Source: Salvelinus alpinus
Lineage: Eukaryota > Chordata > Actinopteri > Salmoniformes > Salmonidae
Assembly: GCF_045679555.1 (NCBI RefSeq)
Contig: NC_092090.1
Coordinates: forward strand, 33,472,093-33,536,092
Length of the DNA stretch: 64,000 nt
Reading direction: 5' to 3'
Each line of letters opens with the position of its first letter. Within the stretch, counting starts at the first letter, position 1. Positions 13,489-26,163 of this stretch are shown piece after piece. The position numbers and the translations under genes were made by a program. The notes beneath the pieces were generated by a model. The model was given only the letters and a program-made list of their open reading frames with translations, ran no database searches and had not been told where the DNA came from.

Positions 13489-16400
13489 CACATGCGCGCA
13501 CACACACACATACACACTGCACCACCCGTTTCAAATCCCGCAAACAGCTTCCCTTCCTTCCTTTTCATATGGATGTTGTTTTGATCTGGTATATTTTCAC
13601 TGTGACTCTAGGAACTGTTTTGAAAGATTCAGAGTGAAGGGTGTCTGATGTGTTTGTTTACACCCCAGGAGACAGTGTCCAATCTAGTAGGATTATTGCT
13701 ACTGTACTGTAGGACACACTGGTACTGTGTAATCATGTTCCTCCCCAATGGTTTAGTTTACAGTCCTTTTAGCTCTGTTTACAACCCACTGTTTGATTTT
13801 TATACTGTCAGGATTTAATGATGCGCTATAGAGGAAACAACATTTAAGATATTCATCAATATGATTGAATCTTTGTAGTTCTAGTATATCTTGAATAAAC
13901 TTTATATTCATGTTTCAGGCATATATAAAAACTGATGGAGACATCAAAGCTTGTACAGAGTATTGACATAACCTCTGGAAACCTTTTTAATTAGTACTCT
14001 AAATGGAACCTCTTGCTGTAGATAGTCTGCAATCTGGCAGAGAGAAATGCAGTTTTATAAATGGACTTCAAATGTGAGTGCAAGGTGCTGGTCTTTTTAA
14101 TTCAAGTGAGGTCCAGATTGGCCTATTAAATCCACATGGACGTCAACGCTGTTTATCTCCCCAGTCAGAGCAGTTTGAGATTTGGACAGAATTAGCAGTC
14201 CATTAGTGCTCCAGTTGGGTCAGATTGGGGTAAAGCATGTGTCACATGGTGTTGGTAATGGATTGCTGGCTCACAGAGGTTGTTTCCCTTTCCATTTCCG
14301 TCCCCTTTTCTACATTTATTGTCTGCTATGAATACTGATGGGGAGCAGCCAGAGAGAATGGCCATATTCAAAACAGACTCCGCCACTGTGCATTCCAATC
14401 ACTTCACTACTGGTTGGCTCTCAACTAGCTGTGGAGTTATGATTGCTTTTGGCAGTCTAGCTTTTGAAAGGCCATTTATGCAAGGGCCGTTTTCCCTCAG
14501 TCTGATAACAGTATGATCACAACTATAGTATTTGCACAGTATGCATTCCTATGCAGTGAAATGTGTATGTTTTTGAATGAGTTCATGTGTGCTGACAATG
14601 TATTGTTGAGACCATTGTTGAGACTCTATACATGACTAGGAGCTGTACCTATTGGATCAAAGAAAATACAACCCAAGATGATACACCAAATGTTCAAATA
14701 ACTGTCCAGGCACAATACATTTCCTCTCCCTCTCATGAAAACATGTGCTGGGCTGTATAATGAATATTCTAGAACCTAACTCACAGTGGCACTTGGCTGG
14801 GATCTACTTTTAGGAACATCCACCTGTGGCAAGGCCTGCCAGTCACTGCAGAGCAGAGATGGGAGTATATGTTAGCTCAGTGGGTCAGATTGGCCCACAG
14901 CTCAGTGTGACACAGTGGCATACTCTCCTGTCCAGCAGCAGTCTGCTTCATGTGACCCTTCCATCTGGCAGCTTTTGTAGGGACATTTGAGTCTTGAAGG
15001 CCCCTGCCTCCCTTCCACTGCTGCTGGGATCTGGCTCCATCCATCCCAGTGAAAAGAAATCCTATCTTTTTTTCCTATTCATTATTTTTATGTTGGCTGT
15101 TCAGCTGTGGAGGAGGCCATCGGGAAGCATGCCACTTGTTCTCTGCCCTCATCTGAGGAGGAACTACAGATGATGTGTCTCTCCACAGATGAATTGGCCA
15201 TATGTCACTCTGGACGCAGGGGATTGGGCTCTTTTATGTGTTGGTAGCTACCATTTCTTCACACACCAACCCCTGAGCACTGGGACTGGGCAGGGTGCTC
15301 TGTGCTGTCTGCCTCCCTCGGTACCATTTTATAGTTCTCAGATCTTAGCCACACCAACAACAACCCACACACAGATTAATTACACTGCTGTCCACAATAT
15401 TTAGTCCGAAGCTACAGAGAACAAAGTAAGCCAGACACACACACACACAAAATCGTTGTCGTATGTTTTATTTATACAGATCTTTTTTGGCATGCTCCCA
15501 TCATGTTGATGTAATATTTATGAAGCTTCATCGCCCACTCCTTTTTCTGCCTGCCTTGATTTGATGCAGTAGATGTAGCTGGAGGACTCAGATTAGAAGC
15601 TGTACATGTGTTACAAACAACCCAGGATCATCACCCCGAAGGCCGTTCTCTGCTCTGCTTCCCATACAAACACAAATAAACGTAACAGTTGCAGCATGCA
15701 AACATCCAACTTGCTCGACCCGACTGAGAGGCGAGATCATGCCCTCTGCTCTGTGTCTCAGCAAATGGTGAAGCGGTAGAGAGAGTGCTGACCCTTCCTC
15801 TGCTCCTGACTGGCTGGCTTGCAGAGAGCTGTGGTACCAACTCTCTCAGGCAGCCATAGTAACGGAGTCAATCTGACTGATGATGGATGGGACTGGAACA
15901 GATGAACCAGTTTCAGCTCAGGGCTCACAAACACAAACATGTGTCTGGACTTCACCACACACTCCTTCTGGTCCTGTGCAGTTGACATACAGCGTTAAGG
16001 TCTTTTTATGGAGTTCAGTGTTGGGAAAGGGGGATACCTAGTCTGTTGCACAGGAGGTGTGAGATTAACTGAATTTTAACTGAATTAACAGAATCTGAAT
16101 GAACTGAATCTGAATCTTAACTGAATCTGAATCAACTGAAATAACTGAATCGGTGTTTGTCAGTGTTTTCTGGTCAGCCACCCTACAGTAGGTTTCTCAA
16201 TATGTTGTTTTTAGACCATTTGAAAACCAGTCAGTTAACAACTGTCCGTTTTGACATCCCATTTCTCTAGGGGGATGGTGACTGACGTCAATACAGGACT
16301 AAATCATTGTGTTGCCTTAAATTACATGTCAAGTCATCTCAGGATGCTGGGCTCTGCTGTAATTCCTCACCATTTTCTGAAAGAATGTGTTGTGGACAGG

Positions 16401-18587
16401 AAAGGTATGCCAAGGATGTCTTGCCTTGACTTCACATTTGAACCTGAAGCCCTTTGACAGAGTATTTGCATATGCTACACTCAAGTTCCTTTTTTACTTT
16501 GATATTAAGGTGTGGTATCAACTCATTTTTGCATGTCTTTATGATTTGCTGTATTCAAAAGAAAAATAGCAATTATGATCCTTTTAATTGCCGTTTTAAT
16601 TTGTTTCTGCAGAACACAGCTGTGCCATCGCTCTTCTCCCTTTTCAGAGCAATGATACACCTGCTGTTTGGTTGAGTTATTGTCTCTTACTTTCTTTTAC
16701 TTTCTTTACTTCCTGAACCTCTGTTTTTGCCGCTCCTCCCGTCCCGTGTCTGACGACCCTGTTCTGTCCCAACGTCTCCTCCCAGAGGGTTCAGAAGGCT
16801 GCCAAAATCAAGAAAAAGGCGGTGTGTAAAAACAATCTGATCTGATAAGAACAGAGAGGGGCCACCTTGACTCCACCCTCACCCTCCGGCTCCCTGTTCC
16901 ATCTGTGTGTTCTGTCTGTCTGTCTGTCTGTCTCACCCTGACACGCTCTGAGCCGTGGAGTGTGAGGAGGTGACTAGAGTTATGATGAGAATCTCCATAA
17001 TCCCGCTCCATCTGATTACCCGGCATGCATCACTGATAAGCTGGACTGTGTGAACTCTGGGAACATCCCTGCAGCTTGTGCTCTGAAAATCAGAGCCAGC
17101 AAACATGAAATCCATTGATGATATTGATGATGCAAAGAAATATTCTAGCCTACACAGAATTACTACAGATTTTAATTAATACTATTAGACATATCATCAG
17201 ATAAATTGCTTCATTATATATTGCATATAAAAAAATATATAAAAGAAAACATGTATATTCTGCTGCTCATTATACACACATCAGTACTTAGTTAATTAAC
17301 CTAAATCAAACGTGATTGAATTAACACGCAGTGCGTGGTGATTAGCGTGAATGCAAACTACATGCCTGGGACTGGTATTCACACACATCCGGCAGCTTGT
17401 AATGGCTTAGCTGCCATGTTGCGCCTACTCTCATCTGTGCCGACTCTCAACACACCAACATCATGTCGGACCTATTGATGTAAAGCCCCAGAGCCAACCG
17501 GGTCACTCTGTGACTATATTGAGCAGCCCTCACTGCTGCTGCCTCAAATCCCTTCCACTCTGCTCTGATGTGGATGCTGGCTCTGTCTGTCACAGAGATG
17601 GCTGTTTTTAATTCCACATGTATTCCATGCAGTCATGCATGCGCAGTCACATGACCATTTATCATGAAAATGAATATTATTAGTCACTTAGCCTAGTCCC
17701 CATTTGTATAGATATAGTAGCCTTCAGAGACCCATTTTGTGTGGAACAATGTGATCATGACCACCACTCAATAAACAACAACAACATCCTATGGCAATGC
17801 TACTAACCAATCCTTTAGTAGATATCAATGTGTTACAATGTGTTATAGATGGAATATGAATCTACATTTTATGGCTGTTCTCTATGGGTGTAGCCATAGT
17901 CCAGCACTGACTGAACACCTACTGTGAGCTTGCCAGGAGTCCGCCGGGGGCCCAACCTATAACATCATTACATGATTTATGAAATAGCTTTAAAACTGCT
18001 CTCAACAGGAGATTAAAGAGGGCAGCCTGTTAACCGTGGGCACTTGGTGAGCTCTCCTCAGCCCCCGGCCAGGGTGCTTACAGAACGGGCACCCGGGCCG
18101 CTCTCTCCTGCCTCAGGGGGGACTCTGACACACCTGTCTCTCTTTTGTCTCCGTCCAGAGCCCAGAGGGGGATGCGCAGACACTGACAGAGGTGGACCTC
18201 TTCATCTCCACCCTGAGGATCAAAGTGCTCAACGCAGACACACAGGTGAGTAGAGGTCCTGACTCCAGCCCTGACAGGACCAATCAGATGCAGTGGGGTC
18301 ATAGCCACGCAACTCCTCTCAGTGACCTTTGTGACGGATATTGGATGATCATTAATTTATTTAATATTTTTTTCATCTGATCTCCCTCTGAGCGAGGATA
18401 CAGATAAATAAACGTTAAAGGCAGAAAGCATCTATGGACAACTGTCAATAAAGTGGGACGTAGCAGGAAGATGAAAGCTAGTTTTAAACACTTTGTATCC
18501 CAACCCGTTTGATTCCCAACCCAATCCATCTGCAATAGTTCTTAGTCAGAAATCATCTCGACTCCAAGGCCAAATTATTTAGGACAC

Positions 18588-18621
<34 letters not shown>

Positions 18622-21600
18622 GTAGCTTTGAACAGTAAAGCAGTTATAAATGAGGTACGGTGTAGCACTTTACTCTTGATGTCATGCCTTAATGTCTTAT
18701 GGGAACATAATGGGGAACAAGGTTGTCCAATGTGAGAGGGTCAGCCGCAGTGTTAAATGACATCTCTGGTGTACTTACTAGAGTGCCAGCTGACTGACTG
18801 TGAACAGAATGTGTGTCCCTGTCGTTGAGTTGCAGTCCGACTGAACAGAACAGCAGTGTGTGGGCTGGCTGCCTGGCACAGCCTACTGTAATGTGCTGCA
18901 ATGCAGTGTCTCTCCACTCCATTCCCTGCCTGGAACAAGGCTACCTGCTTCCCACAACCATCACGATGGGAGAAGTCCGGTTTTATGGGGCTCTGTTGGT
19001 TAGTTGGTGAGAGGTTGAAATCAGAACTGCAACACAATGGCACTTTCATGTGATTTGTCTTATTTACTATACCAATTCTACCATTTCCGAGATGGAATAA
19101 TGTCATATTTCATACACACTAAGAACATTTGTGCCGCGAATAAAAATGTCTGTGCCTCGGTTCAGCCCCTGCTGTCTGTGTGTACCAGAGGGGATGAGAA
19201 CATTGGAGAACCTCAGGTTGATTAGAGGTGTGATTCCCACGCATCGGCCTGCTGCGGACATATGGGCTGAGGGGACATGCATGGAGTTCTGCCACTCTGC
19301 TGAGGCTGCTCGCCATGGGAAAGGTGAAAGGCGGTGGGCACAGACAAATTGGATCATTCATTCTGCTGACGGACTAATGATATTTGGCTGAAGAGCGTGC
19401 AGGTCGGAGCTGAGCGTTCCCGCTCCTCCCTCGCTACCAGACGCTCGTGTGAAGATAAACACCTTGTCATACTTCGCCTGAGGCTTACAAAACACACAAT
19501 GTGTTTCTTTTACTCTAAGCGTCAACTGTAATACAGTAGATATTTTAGTATTATTATACTGTGTATTAGTACACCTGTTACAGTGTGTTCGGTCGTCATG
19601 ATACCCTGTTTGTTGTTCACATGTATGCGTCTACAAGGGAAGGTACTAGTTGTTCATCGTTTGTTGCTGTGGTGGCGTACACAGGAAACGATGATGGACA
19701 ACGCCCTGCGCACCATCTCCTACATAGCTGACATTGGGAACATCGTGGTGCTGATGGCGAGGCGCCGCATGCCGCGCACAGCCTCCCAGGACTGCATCGA
19801 GACCACACCCGGAGCCCCAGAGGCCAAGAAACAGTACCGGATGATCTGCCACGTCTTTGAGTCTGAGGACGTAAGTGAATGTGTGTAAATGTCTGTGATC
19901 TGCACCTTGAGGCTAATATCAAATGGTGCAATGGATCAGGACCAGGTGAAAGGTTATGCACAGGACATGTTTCTGAATGTAGAGGTAATGGGTTGTGACT
20001 GATTCAGAGATTAGTCACAACAACACATTATGAATGACATGCTCACCAGGAACACTCTCTGACCTGTTTAAAATAAGAATTTGTTCTTAACTGACTTGCC
20101 TAGTTAAATAAAGGTTAAATAACATTAAAAAAAGAAAAGATGATCCACCTCTGATAGGCCAGTCTCTCTGCCTGTCTCCTCCCCTTGCCAGCGAGCGTCT
20201 GCCCCTGCATTGCCGTAGTCCCTCTTAGTCGCCATTTCTCTATGTCTAATTAGCTGGTGTGATATAAAGGACAGTCAGTCTGAATGTTAACACATGAGTC
20301 ATTCATCCTCAGCTCAGAAGGGACAATTACAGTGGGGCAAAAAAGTATTTAGTCAGCCACCAATTGTGCAAGTTCTCCCACTTAAAAAGATGAGAGAGAC
20401 CTGTAATTTTCATCATAGGTACACTTAAACTATGACAGACAAAATGAGAAAAGAAAATCCAGAAAATCACATTGTAGGGTTTTTTATGAATTTATTTGCA
20501 AATTATGGTGGAAAATAAGTATTTGGTCACCTACAAACAAGCAAGATTTCTGGCTCTCACAGACCTGTAACTTCTTCTTTAAGAGTCTCCTCTGTCCTCC
20601 ACTCGTTACCTGTATTAATGGCACCTGTTTGAACTTGTTATCAGTATAAAAGACACCTGTCCACAACCTCAAACAGTCACACTCCAAACTCCACTATGGC
20701 CAAGACCAAAGAGCTGTCAAAGGACACCAGAAACAAAATTGTAGACCTGCACCAGGCTGGGAAGACTGAATCTGCAATAGGTAAGCAGCTTGGTTTGAAG
20801 AAATCAACTGTGGGAGCAATTATTAGGAAATGGAAGACATACAAGACCACTGATAATCTCCCTCGATCTGGGGTTCCACGCAAGATCTCACCCCGTGGGG
20901 TCAAAATGATCACAATAACGGTGAGCAAAAATCCCAGAACCACACGGGGGGACCTAGTGAATGACCTGCAGAGAGCTGGGACCAAAGTAACAAAGCCTAC
21001 CATCAGTAACACACTACGCCGCCAGGGACTCAAATCCTGCAGTGTCAGACGTGTCCCCCTGCTTAAGCCAGTACATGTCCAGGCCCGTCTGAAGTTTGCT
21101 AGAGAGCATTTGGATGATCCAGAAGAAGATTGGGAGAATGTCATATGGTCAAATGAAACCAAAATAGAACTTTTTGGTAAAAACTCAACTCGTCGTGTTT
21201 GGAGGACAAAGAATGTTGAGTTGCATCCAAAGAACACCATACCTACTGTGAAGCATGGGGGTGGAAACATCATGCTTTGGGGCTGTTTTTTGCAAAGGGA
21301 CCAGGACGACTGATCCGTGTAAAGGAAAGAATGAATGGGGCCATGTATCGTGAGATTTTGAGTGAAAACCTCCTTCCATCAGCAAGGGCATTGAAGATGA
21401 AACGTGGCTGGGTCTTTCAGCATGACAATGATCCCAAACACACCGCCCGGGCAATGAAGGAGTGGCTTCGTAAGAAGCATTTCAAGGTCCTGGAGTGGCC
21501 TAGCCAGTCTCCAGATCTCAACCCCATAGAAAATCTTTGGAGGGAGTTGAAAGTCCGTGTTGCCCAGCAACAGCCCCAAAACATCACTGCTCTAGAGGAG

Positions 21601-24600
21601 ATCTGCATGGAGGAATGGGCCAAAATACCAGCAACAGTGTGTGAAAACCTTGTGAAGACTTACAGAAAACGTTTGACCTCTGTCATTGCCAACAAAGGGT
21701 ATTTAACAAAGTATTGAGAGAAACTTTTGTTATTGACCAAATACTTATTTTCCACCATAATTTGCAAATAAATTCATTAAAAATTCTACAATGTGATTTT
21801 CTGGATTTTTTTCCCTCATTTTGTCTGTCATAGTTTAAGTGTACCTATGATGAAAATTACAGGCCTCTCTCATCTTTTTAAGTGGGAGAACTTGCACAAT
21901 TGGTGGCTGACTAAATACTTTTTTGCCCCACTGTATATATTTCAATTATGCCTCTCCCAACCGTGTCTTATTACTGTCTACCTATTGCATGGTAGGCCTG
22001 ATCCTTGATCTACCGGTCTGGAAAAGGGCAACGACTGGCTTTACTGTCCTCATTCGTTATGGGCAGGATTGACTGAGTTGCACCATGGGTTAGGGGTAGG
22101 CGATTCCTACAACTCAAATAGCAGGTTGTTTATATTGCCATGACATTTCAATCACTGGTTAACTGCCCCCCTGTCCCTCGGCCAGTGTAGATACGTTGCC
22201 AATGTGTGATATGCTGTCTGTCACAGTAATACTGCCAATTTTCACCCACACCACAGTCCAGGATGTGCTTCGTGTGTCTATCAAAGCCCAGCATGCGGTT
22301 GGATGTCAGTTTGTTAACAGGGCAACCACAGCTTGCTGCCTTCCTTTGAAAACATATTATTCCCTAAAACTGCCTGAGGGAAGGTAGGAGGTAAATATCG
22401 GGAATTATAGGGAAACTGGGATAGAACCACCTCTAATATCATATGATATGCAATTAGATTACTCTCCTTTTCTTCTCCTCTTTAGATCAGCTTTTTTACG
22501 ATCAATACCTTTGCCATTTTATACGAAAAATTAAGCAATCATTGCACCAAGGCTACAGGCTTCATGATGCTTACTACTCTAGCTTTTCGAACATGTTTTG
22601 GTCCATTTATATGGTTTTAATAAATTATGCCAGGACAGAAGCTAGTTGTCAGTAATGAAGAAATGGCAAATAGGTTTTGACATTTAAATTCAATGTTTAT
22701 TGGACCTCATATAGTACTTGGCAACAGTGAAGCAACTCCATGTTGCTTCACTGCATTGATTCATACCACATAAATGAATATTGATCTGTATCCCCCAGTT
22801 GCTCTGTGATGTGATTCTCCCCATTGCTGTCACTATGACAGTGTATTGTCAGTGTTTTGCTTCTCTGACAAATGCATAGCTGGTTTTATTATATAGAAAT
22901 ATAATTACTAGGAGGGGAATAAGCCTCTCAGACCACATCAATTTGAGTATAACACTCATCGGTAAATTCTGTTTTGTATCCTCTCATTGGCTCTCCAGGC
23001 CCAGCTCATAGCCCAGTCGATTGGGCAGTCGTTTAGCGTGGCTTACCAGGAGTTCCTGAGGGCCAACGGCATCAACCCAGAGGACCTGAGTCAGAAGGAG
23101 TACAGTGACATCATCAACACGCAGGAGATGTACAACGATGACCTCATCCACTTCTCAAACTCTGAGAACTGCAAAGAGGTTTGACTCATTTAACTGTATG
23201 AGGTAACTGTATCCTGGTGCCTCAGATGCACTGTACAATCCACTTTTCTGAGGACTTTTGGATGCTCAGTCAGTGACCTCTTACTTAGGATGAAAGAGTC
23301 TCTGATGACCGGTGAGGCAGTCTAGTTCTGTGGAAGTACTGCACATGGACTGAGCCAATTACCAGCGAAGCTGACAGTGGTCTTATACCCATCTGGCCCT
23401 CCTTCTTCCGCACATTGTTTCTGTTCTTCCCACTAAACCATTATATTTCTCCATTATTTATTTTTCTCCTGCCCACAATCGCTTTGACTAGGGGCACTCA
23501 TCACTCTCTCTATCTCTCTCGCTATTGGCTGGCTCCACAGCTGCAGCTGGAGAAGCATAAGGGAGAGATCCTGGGCGTGGTCATAGTGGAGTCTGGCTGG
23601 GGCTCCATCCTGCCCACGGTCATCCTGGCCAACATGATGAACGGTGGGCCGGCCGCCCGCTCCGGGAAGCTCAGCATCGGAGACCAGATCATGTCCATCA
23701 ACAACACCAGCCTGGTGGGGCTACCGCTCGCCACCTGTCAGGGAATCATCAAGGTGCAGGGACAGAGTTCTAGGAAAAGTCATTAGTGGTTATTATGGTG
23801 ACATTACATTCATTGTGTAACACTACATGAATTCTGTAATTTGATCAAATAATCCACTGACTAAACCCAGTGGAGGTTGCAGGACGCCCTCTGCTCTGTC
23901 TGACCGCTGTGTTTGTCCATCAGGGCCTGAAGAACCAGGTGCAGGTGAAGCTGAACATTGTGAGCTGTCCCCCTGTCACCACCGTGCTCATCAAGAGACC
24001 AGACCTCAAGTACCAGCTGGGCTTCAGCGTCCAGAATGGGATTGTAAGTACGATCAGATCAGGCACCACCGCTTAGCCCTGTGTGCAATGTCAAACCATG
24101 AACACAGTACAGTAGTGTTTTCATTCAAGTCATCACTCAACGGCAAAAAGCATTGACCACTCTTCTTCTGTCTGTTTTTGGGATACTGTGTTCTCATGTG
24201 TAGGTTGAATAACACAGGCTGAGATAACAATCTGTGACTGGTTGAAAAATGTTTTTGATGAGATTCTGGACTATATCAATGTCTTTGTCCAATGAAACTT
24301 CAGTTCCCTCAGGAGGATTTCAGATGACGTTAACTGAATAGGAGAAGACAGCCCCGTAAATTATGAAAACCTTTTTTTGTTTTCTCCTCTCAGCTGGTAC
24401 AGTCTAAAGAAACCAATTCTGAGGAAAATAATACTGTGTCAAACGATATGACAAGCTGTTGGCCTGTAGGTCTGTGCGTATGTGATTGCATCATGAGCGT
24501 TACAGGCTTTGATGAAAAAAACATGCTGCGCACGCACACACACGTATTTTAGTGTGTTCCTCATACCACTTTATTCAAGTCTCTGCTGTATTCAAGTTAT

Positions 24601-25557
24601 CCTCTGTGGCACATTGCTTCTATGACACAAATTGTCAACTCCTTAGAGCAATATTTATATAGCCTGACAATATCCCTTTAAAATCCTATTTAAAAAAAAT
24701 AAATCCAGATGTAATTGCGGTTTAATCTCTTGTGGCTATCGTTGCACTGAGGCTGAAGCTAGGAGCTTTATTGCCTTAGGTTATCAGCTCGGTGTCAACT
24801 GCCATTTTCCTTGCTACTGCATACAGATGAACCTTACAATGTCATTCACAGAGCTCAAATCTCCCCCTGGCCTCTCCCTATCAGGATCACACGACCAAAT
24901 CCATGAACTATCCTTGACATTTTAGCAATACAACTGTTCCAGAAGATTTAATGGAACAACGTTGCATCATTGCTTTATTCCCCTTTAGAATTGCCCCTGT
25001 CTTGTTGCCCCTGGGGATGAGTGACTGCCATGAAGGATAATATTCACCTTCTGTTTGTCATCTTCACCCACAGATCTGCAGCCTGATGCGTGGGGGTATT
25101 GCTGAGCGGGGGGGTGTCCGGGTTGGCCACCGCATTATTGAGATCAATGGCCAAAGCGTGGTGGCTACAGCGCATGAGAAGATTGTCCAAGCCCTCTCAA
25201 ACTCTGTGGGCGAGGTGAGGTTCAGTTCAGATAGAATTCATAAAGGAGCTCAGAGGACACCACAATCAAATAGTATGAGAATTTACAAAACTAGAGTACT
25301 GGCCAAGGCAGGTACCTCTTTGAAAGAGGAAGGAGCATAATATGCATTCATCAATGCAATCATTATGCTGTAAGCGTGTGCCTCTAAGCTTGATTATTTT
25401 CAATAAAGATATTGACAGATAAAACAACAAGCGATAGATGCAAGTGCCTAGCTAAATGTTCGTTTTCTGTCTTTTCCTAAACCAGATTCACATGAAGACA
25501 ATGCCAGCGGCAATGTTCAGACTCTTAACAGGACAGGAGACTCCTATGTATATATAA
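5128..25557 (+). CDS. apba2: apba2 (Mint2 / X11-beta), APP-binding adaptor, 12 coding exons
   Basis: Neuronal scaffold that binds APP family tails through a PTB domain, Munc18 through an acidic N-terminal region, and other partners through two PDZ domains. Coding exons: 5128-6435, 8248-8328, 10919-10958, 13279-13424, 16786-16821, 18159-18245, 19685-19870, 22999-23178, 23541-23753, 23924-24043, 25074-25214, 25486-25557. All junctions keep frame, giving 869 residues against about 749 in human; much of the excess lies in a His-rich insert in exon 1. The order is: acidic N-terminus with the conserved [20 protein letters not shown] block; PTB (from [16 protein letters not shown] to the [13 protein letters not shown] region); PTB-PDZ linker with [17 protein letters not shown]1 (GWGSILPTV); PDZ2 ([16 protein letters not shown]); C-terminus PMYI. 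The start is the ATG beginning MAHR, as in human; an in-frame ATG lies 27 bases upstream. A splice acceptor ends at 5078, so the 5' UTR exon lies further upstream. Paralogue choice (apba2 over apba1/3) rests on exon 1 and the [13 protein letters not shown] segment. Confidence 0.95.
5356..5586 (+). repeat. apba2: His/Asp/Cys-rich repeat insert within apba2 exon 1
   Basis: Residues about 77-153 of the predicted protein are dominated by His and Asp, with five CHGH or CHDH cores spaced 12-20 residues apart. They follow an acidic stretch and end just before the conserved Munc18-binding block. Human APBA2, as I recall it, has a single CHNH at the matching place, so the fish region looks like an in-frame expansion of that seed (inference). 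Such His/Cys/Asp clusters often bind Zn or Cu, but binding is not shown by sequence alone. Confidence 0.85.
7152..7343 (+). CDS. apba2: Candidate alternative (cassette) exon of apba2, Pro-rich
   Basis: This 192-base stretch lies in the intron between apba2 coding exons 1 and 2. It is preceded by an acceptor (TATAGTGCAG) and followed by a strong donor (ATG|GTGAGG). It has no stop in the frame continuing from exon 1, is exactly 64 codons, and both borders are phase 0, so it could be included or skipped without a shift. The peptide is Pro/Ser/Thr-rich (for example [18 protein letters not shown]). GC content is raised over the flanks, as in exon 1. I do not recognise it in human APBA2. It may instead be a chance open stretch in GC-rich intron. 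Confidence 0.4.
8040..8058. repeat. Poly-C homopolymer tract
   Basis: A run of 19 cytosines in the intron upstream of apba2 coding exon 2. Length is likely to vary between individuals and between sequencing reads. Confidence 0.9.
8485..9500 (-). mobile_element. Degenerate L2-type LINE remnant
   Basis: On the minus strand 9290-9500 reads as the C-terminal tail of an L2-like reverse transcriptase ([20 protein letters not shown]). Sequence near 8490-8570 resembles a LINE 3' end (ACAATGTGCTTTACAG). The stretch between is rich in GCTAGCTAAC motifs and is not clearly part of the element. No intact frame remains. It lies within the apba2 intron before exon 3. Confidence 0.45.
10390..10628. mobile_element. 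Palindromic MITE (GGTTCT-rich)
   Basis: A short non-coding element bounded by ACTCTTAG and CTAAGAGTGTA, and built from inverted blocks of AAAGGGTTCT and AGAACCCTTT that fold on themselves. A second diverged copy is at 57110-57325. The family is common in teleosts; the superfamily is not certain from sequence. It lies about 290 bases upstream of the 40-base apba2 exon 3. Confidence 0.7.
11763..13132. mobile_element. Fold-back Tc1/mariner element with internal inverted duplication
   Basis: Both ends carry the same long inverted repeat (CACTACTGTTCAAAAGTTTG at the left, its complement at the right) and are flanked by TA. Inside, 12119-12286 (+) and 12369-12537 (complement) are inverted copies of one transposase fragment; both encode the [20 protein letters not shown] region of a helix-turn-helix domain. 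The centre is an approximately 80-base spacer. The catalytic domain is absent, so it cannot move by itself. It sits in the apba2 intron between exons 3 and 4. Confidence 0.85.
13455..13486. repeat. (CA)n microsatellite
   Basis: About 15 CA units just after apba2 exon 4, followed by further interrupted CA units to about 13520. Confidence 0.9.
13487..16785 (+). other. apba2 intron, no further feature recognised
   Basis: Intron between the first PTB exon and the 36-base microexon. I see no transposon with clear ends and no additional exon. A short CA tract is at about 15437. Confidence 0.6.
16822..19684 (+). other. apba2 introns with simple repeats only
   Basis: The two introns flanking the exon at 18159-18245. 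Simple repeats are (TCTG)n at about 16912-16935 and an (AC)n tract at 18581-18622. Nothing else is recognised. Confidence 0.6.
20065..20135 (+). mobile_element. L2-type LINE/SINE 3' tail
   Basis: Contains AAGAATTTGTTCTTAACTGA and TAGTTAAATAAAGGTTAAAT, the 3' tail shared by salmonid L2-like LINEs and dependent SINEs. The same tail ends the L2 copy at 35.9 kb. Only the tail is present here. Confidence 0.75.
20340..21933 (+). mobile_element. Tc1-type transposon, near full length, inactive
   Basis: Starts CAGTGGGGCAAAAAAGTATT and ends with its complement, with long inverted repeats and TA on both sides (20338-20339 and 21934-21935). It holds a transposase gene broken by a frameshift. A close relative in opposite orientation lies at 58421-59997. 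It sits in the apba2 intron between exons 7 and 8, in the same orientation as the gene. Confidence 0.93.
20696..21717 (+). pseudogene. Tc1 transposase, frameshifted
   Basis: Reads from [20 protein letters not shown] through the paired helix-turn-helix DNA-binding region and into the DDE catalytic domain ([10 protein letters not shown], then DNDPKHTA, then [11 protein letters not shown]). The first frame runs 20696-21313 and the second 21277-21717. The switch falls at the T-rich tract near 21285, consistent with a single-base change. The first catalytic Asp, normally in WSDETK, is Asn here (WSNETK), a second inactivating change. About 340 residues are covered, the usual Tc1 length. Confidence 0.9.
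21936..22998 (+). other. apba2 intron, no feature recognised
   Basis: Intron sequence between the Tc1 copy and apba2 exon 8. No exon, RNA gene or clear repeat is seen. Confidence 0.5.
24044..25073 (+). other. apba2 intron between PDZ exons, no feature recognised
   Basis: Separates the exon holding the PDZ1-PDZ2 junction from the main PDZ2 exon. Only short CA and A-rich runs are seen. Confidence 0.55.
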
Positions 25558-26161
25558 ACCAAGGACAGATGCCATTTTCCTCCACAGAGGAGCTGTAAGC
25601 AGCGGTTGTTTACAGTCCAGTTGGAGAGCTCTGGGTGGGCAAGACTAGCAGACTAATGAGTGTCTGAGGATGGCTAGTGAGCCAGAGTGATTTTCTTTCT
25701 TACTGTTGTGTCGCTGACCTATAATTATTTTCCTCCATCTTTTCTGAGCTAACATTCATTCAATTGACACTCCCGATATTTTGCTGATGTTAATACTAAA
25801 GAGGGTCATCTGGGCAGAAGGTGTTTACGTTATTTATTTGTGTTGTTTGTGTTTTTTGGACGCCTCACAATGTATATTTTTATATTCATATCAATGTCAT
25901 ATTGTACCTGCGTATTGTTTCATTTAGTTCTCTTTGTTGTATTTAATTTTCATGTAAATACATATTTTGCTAATGTGTCGGAAGTAATGGGGAAGGGGCA
26001 TGGTTGCTTTGTAAATATTTATTGACTTTTCCTGCTGGTTTGATATCAGGGAAGAGAGCCCTTGACCGCTAAAGGACGATTGAAATTGTGCTGTCAATAT
26101 AGTTTAGATGGACAATAAGAGGGAATTTGGGAGTGACTTGGGTAATATAATTTTGTTTATA
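25558..26161 (+). other. Probable apba2 3' UTR
   Basis: Follows the apba2 stop (TAA at 25555-25557). It is T-rich with ATTTA-type motifs near 25960-26030. I see no clear AATAAA before the transposon at 26164; a possible signal, CAATAAAATC, is at 28349-28358, beyond the element. The true transcript end cannot be set from sequence. Confidence 0.45.
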
Positions 26162-26163
26162 TA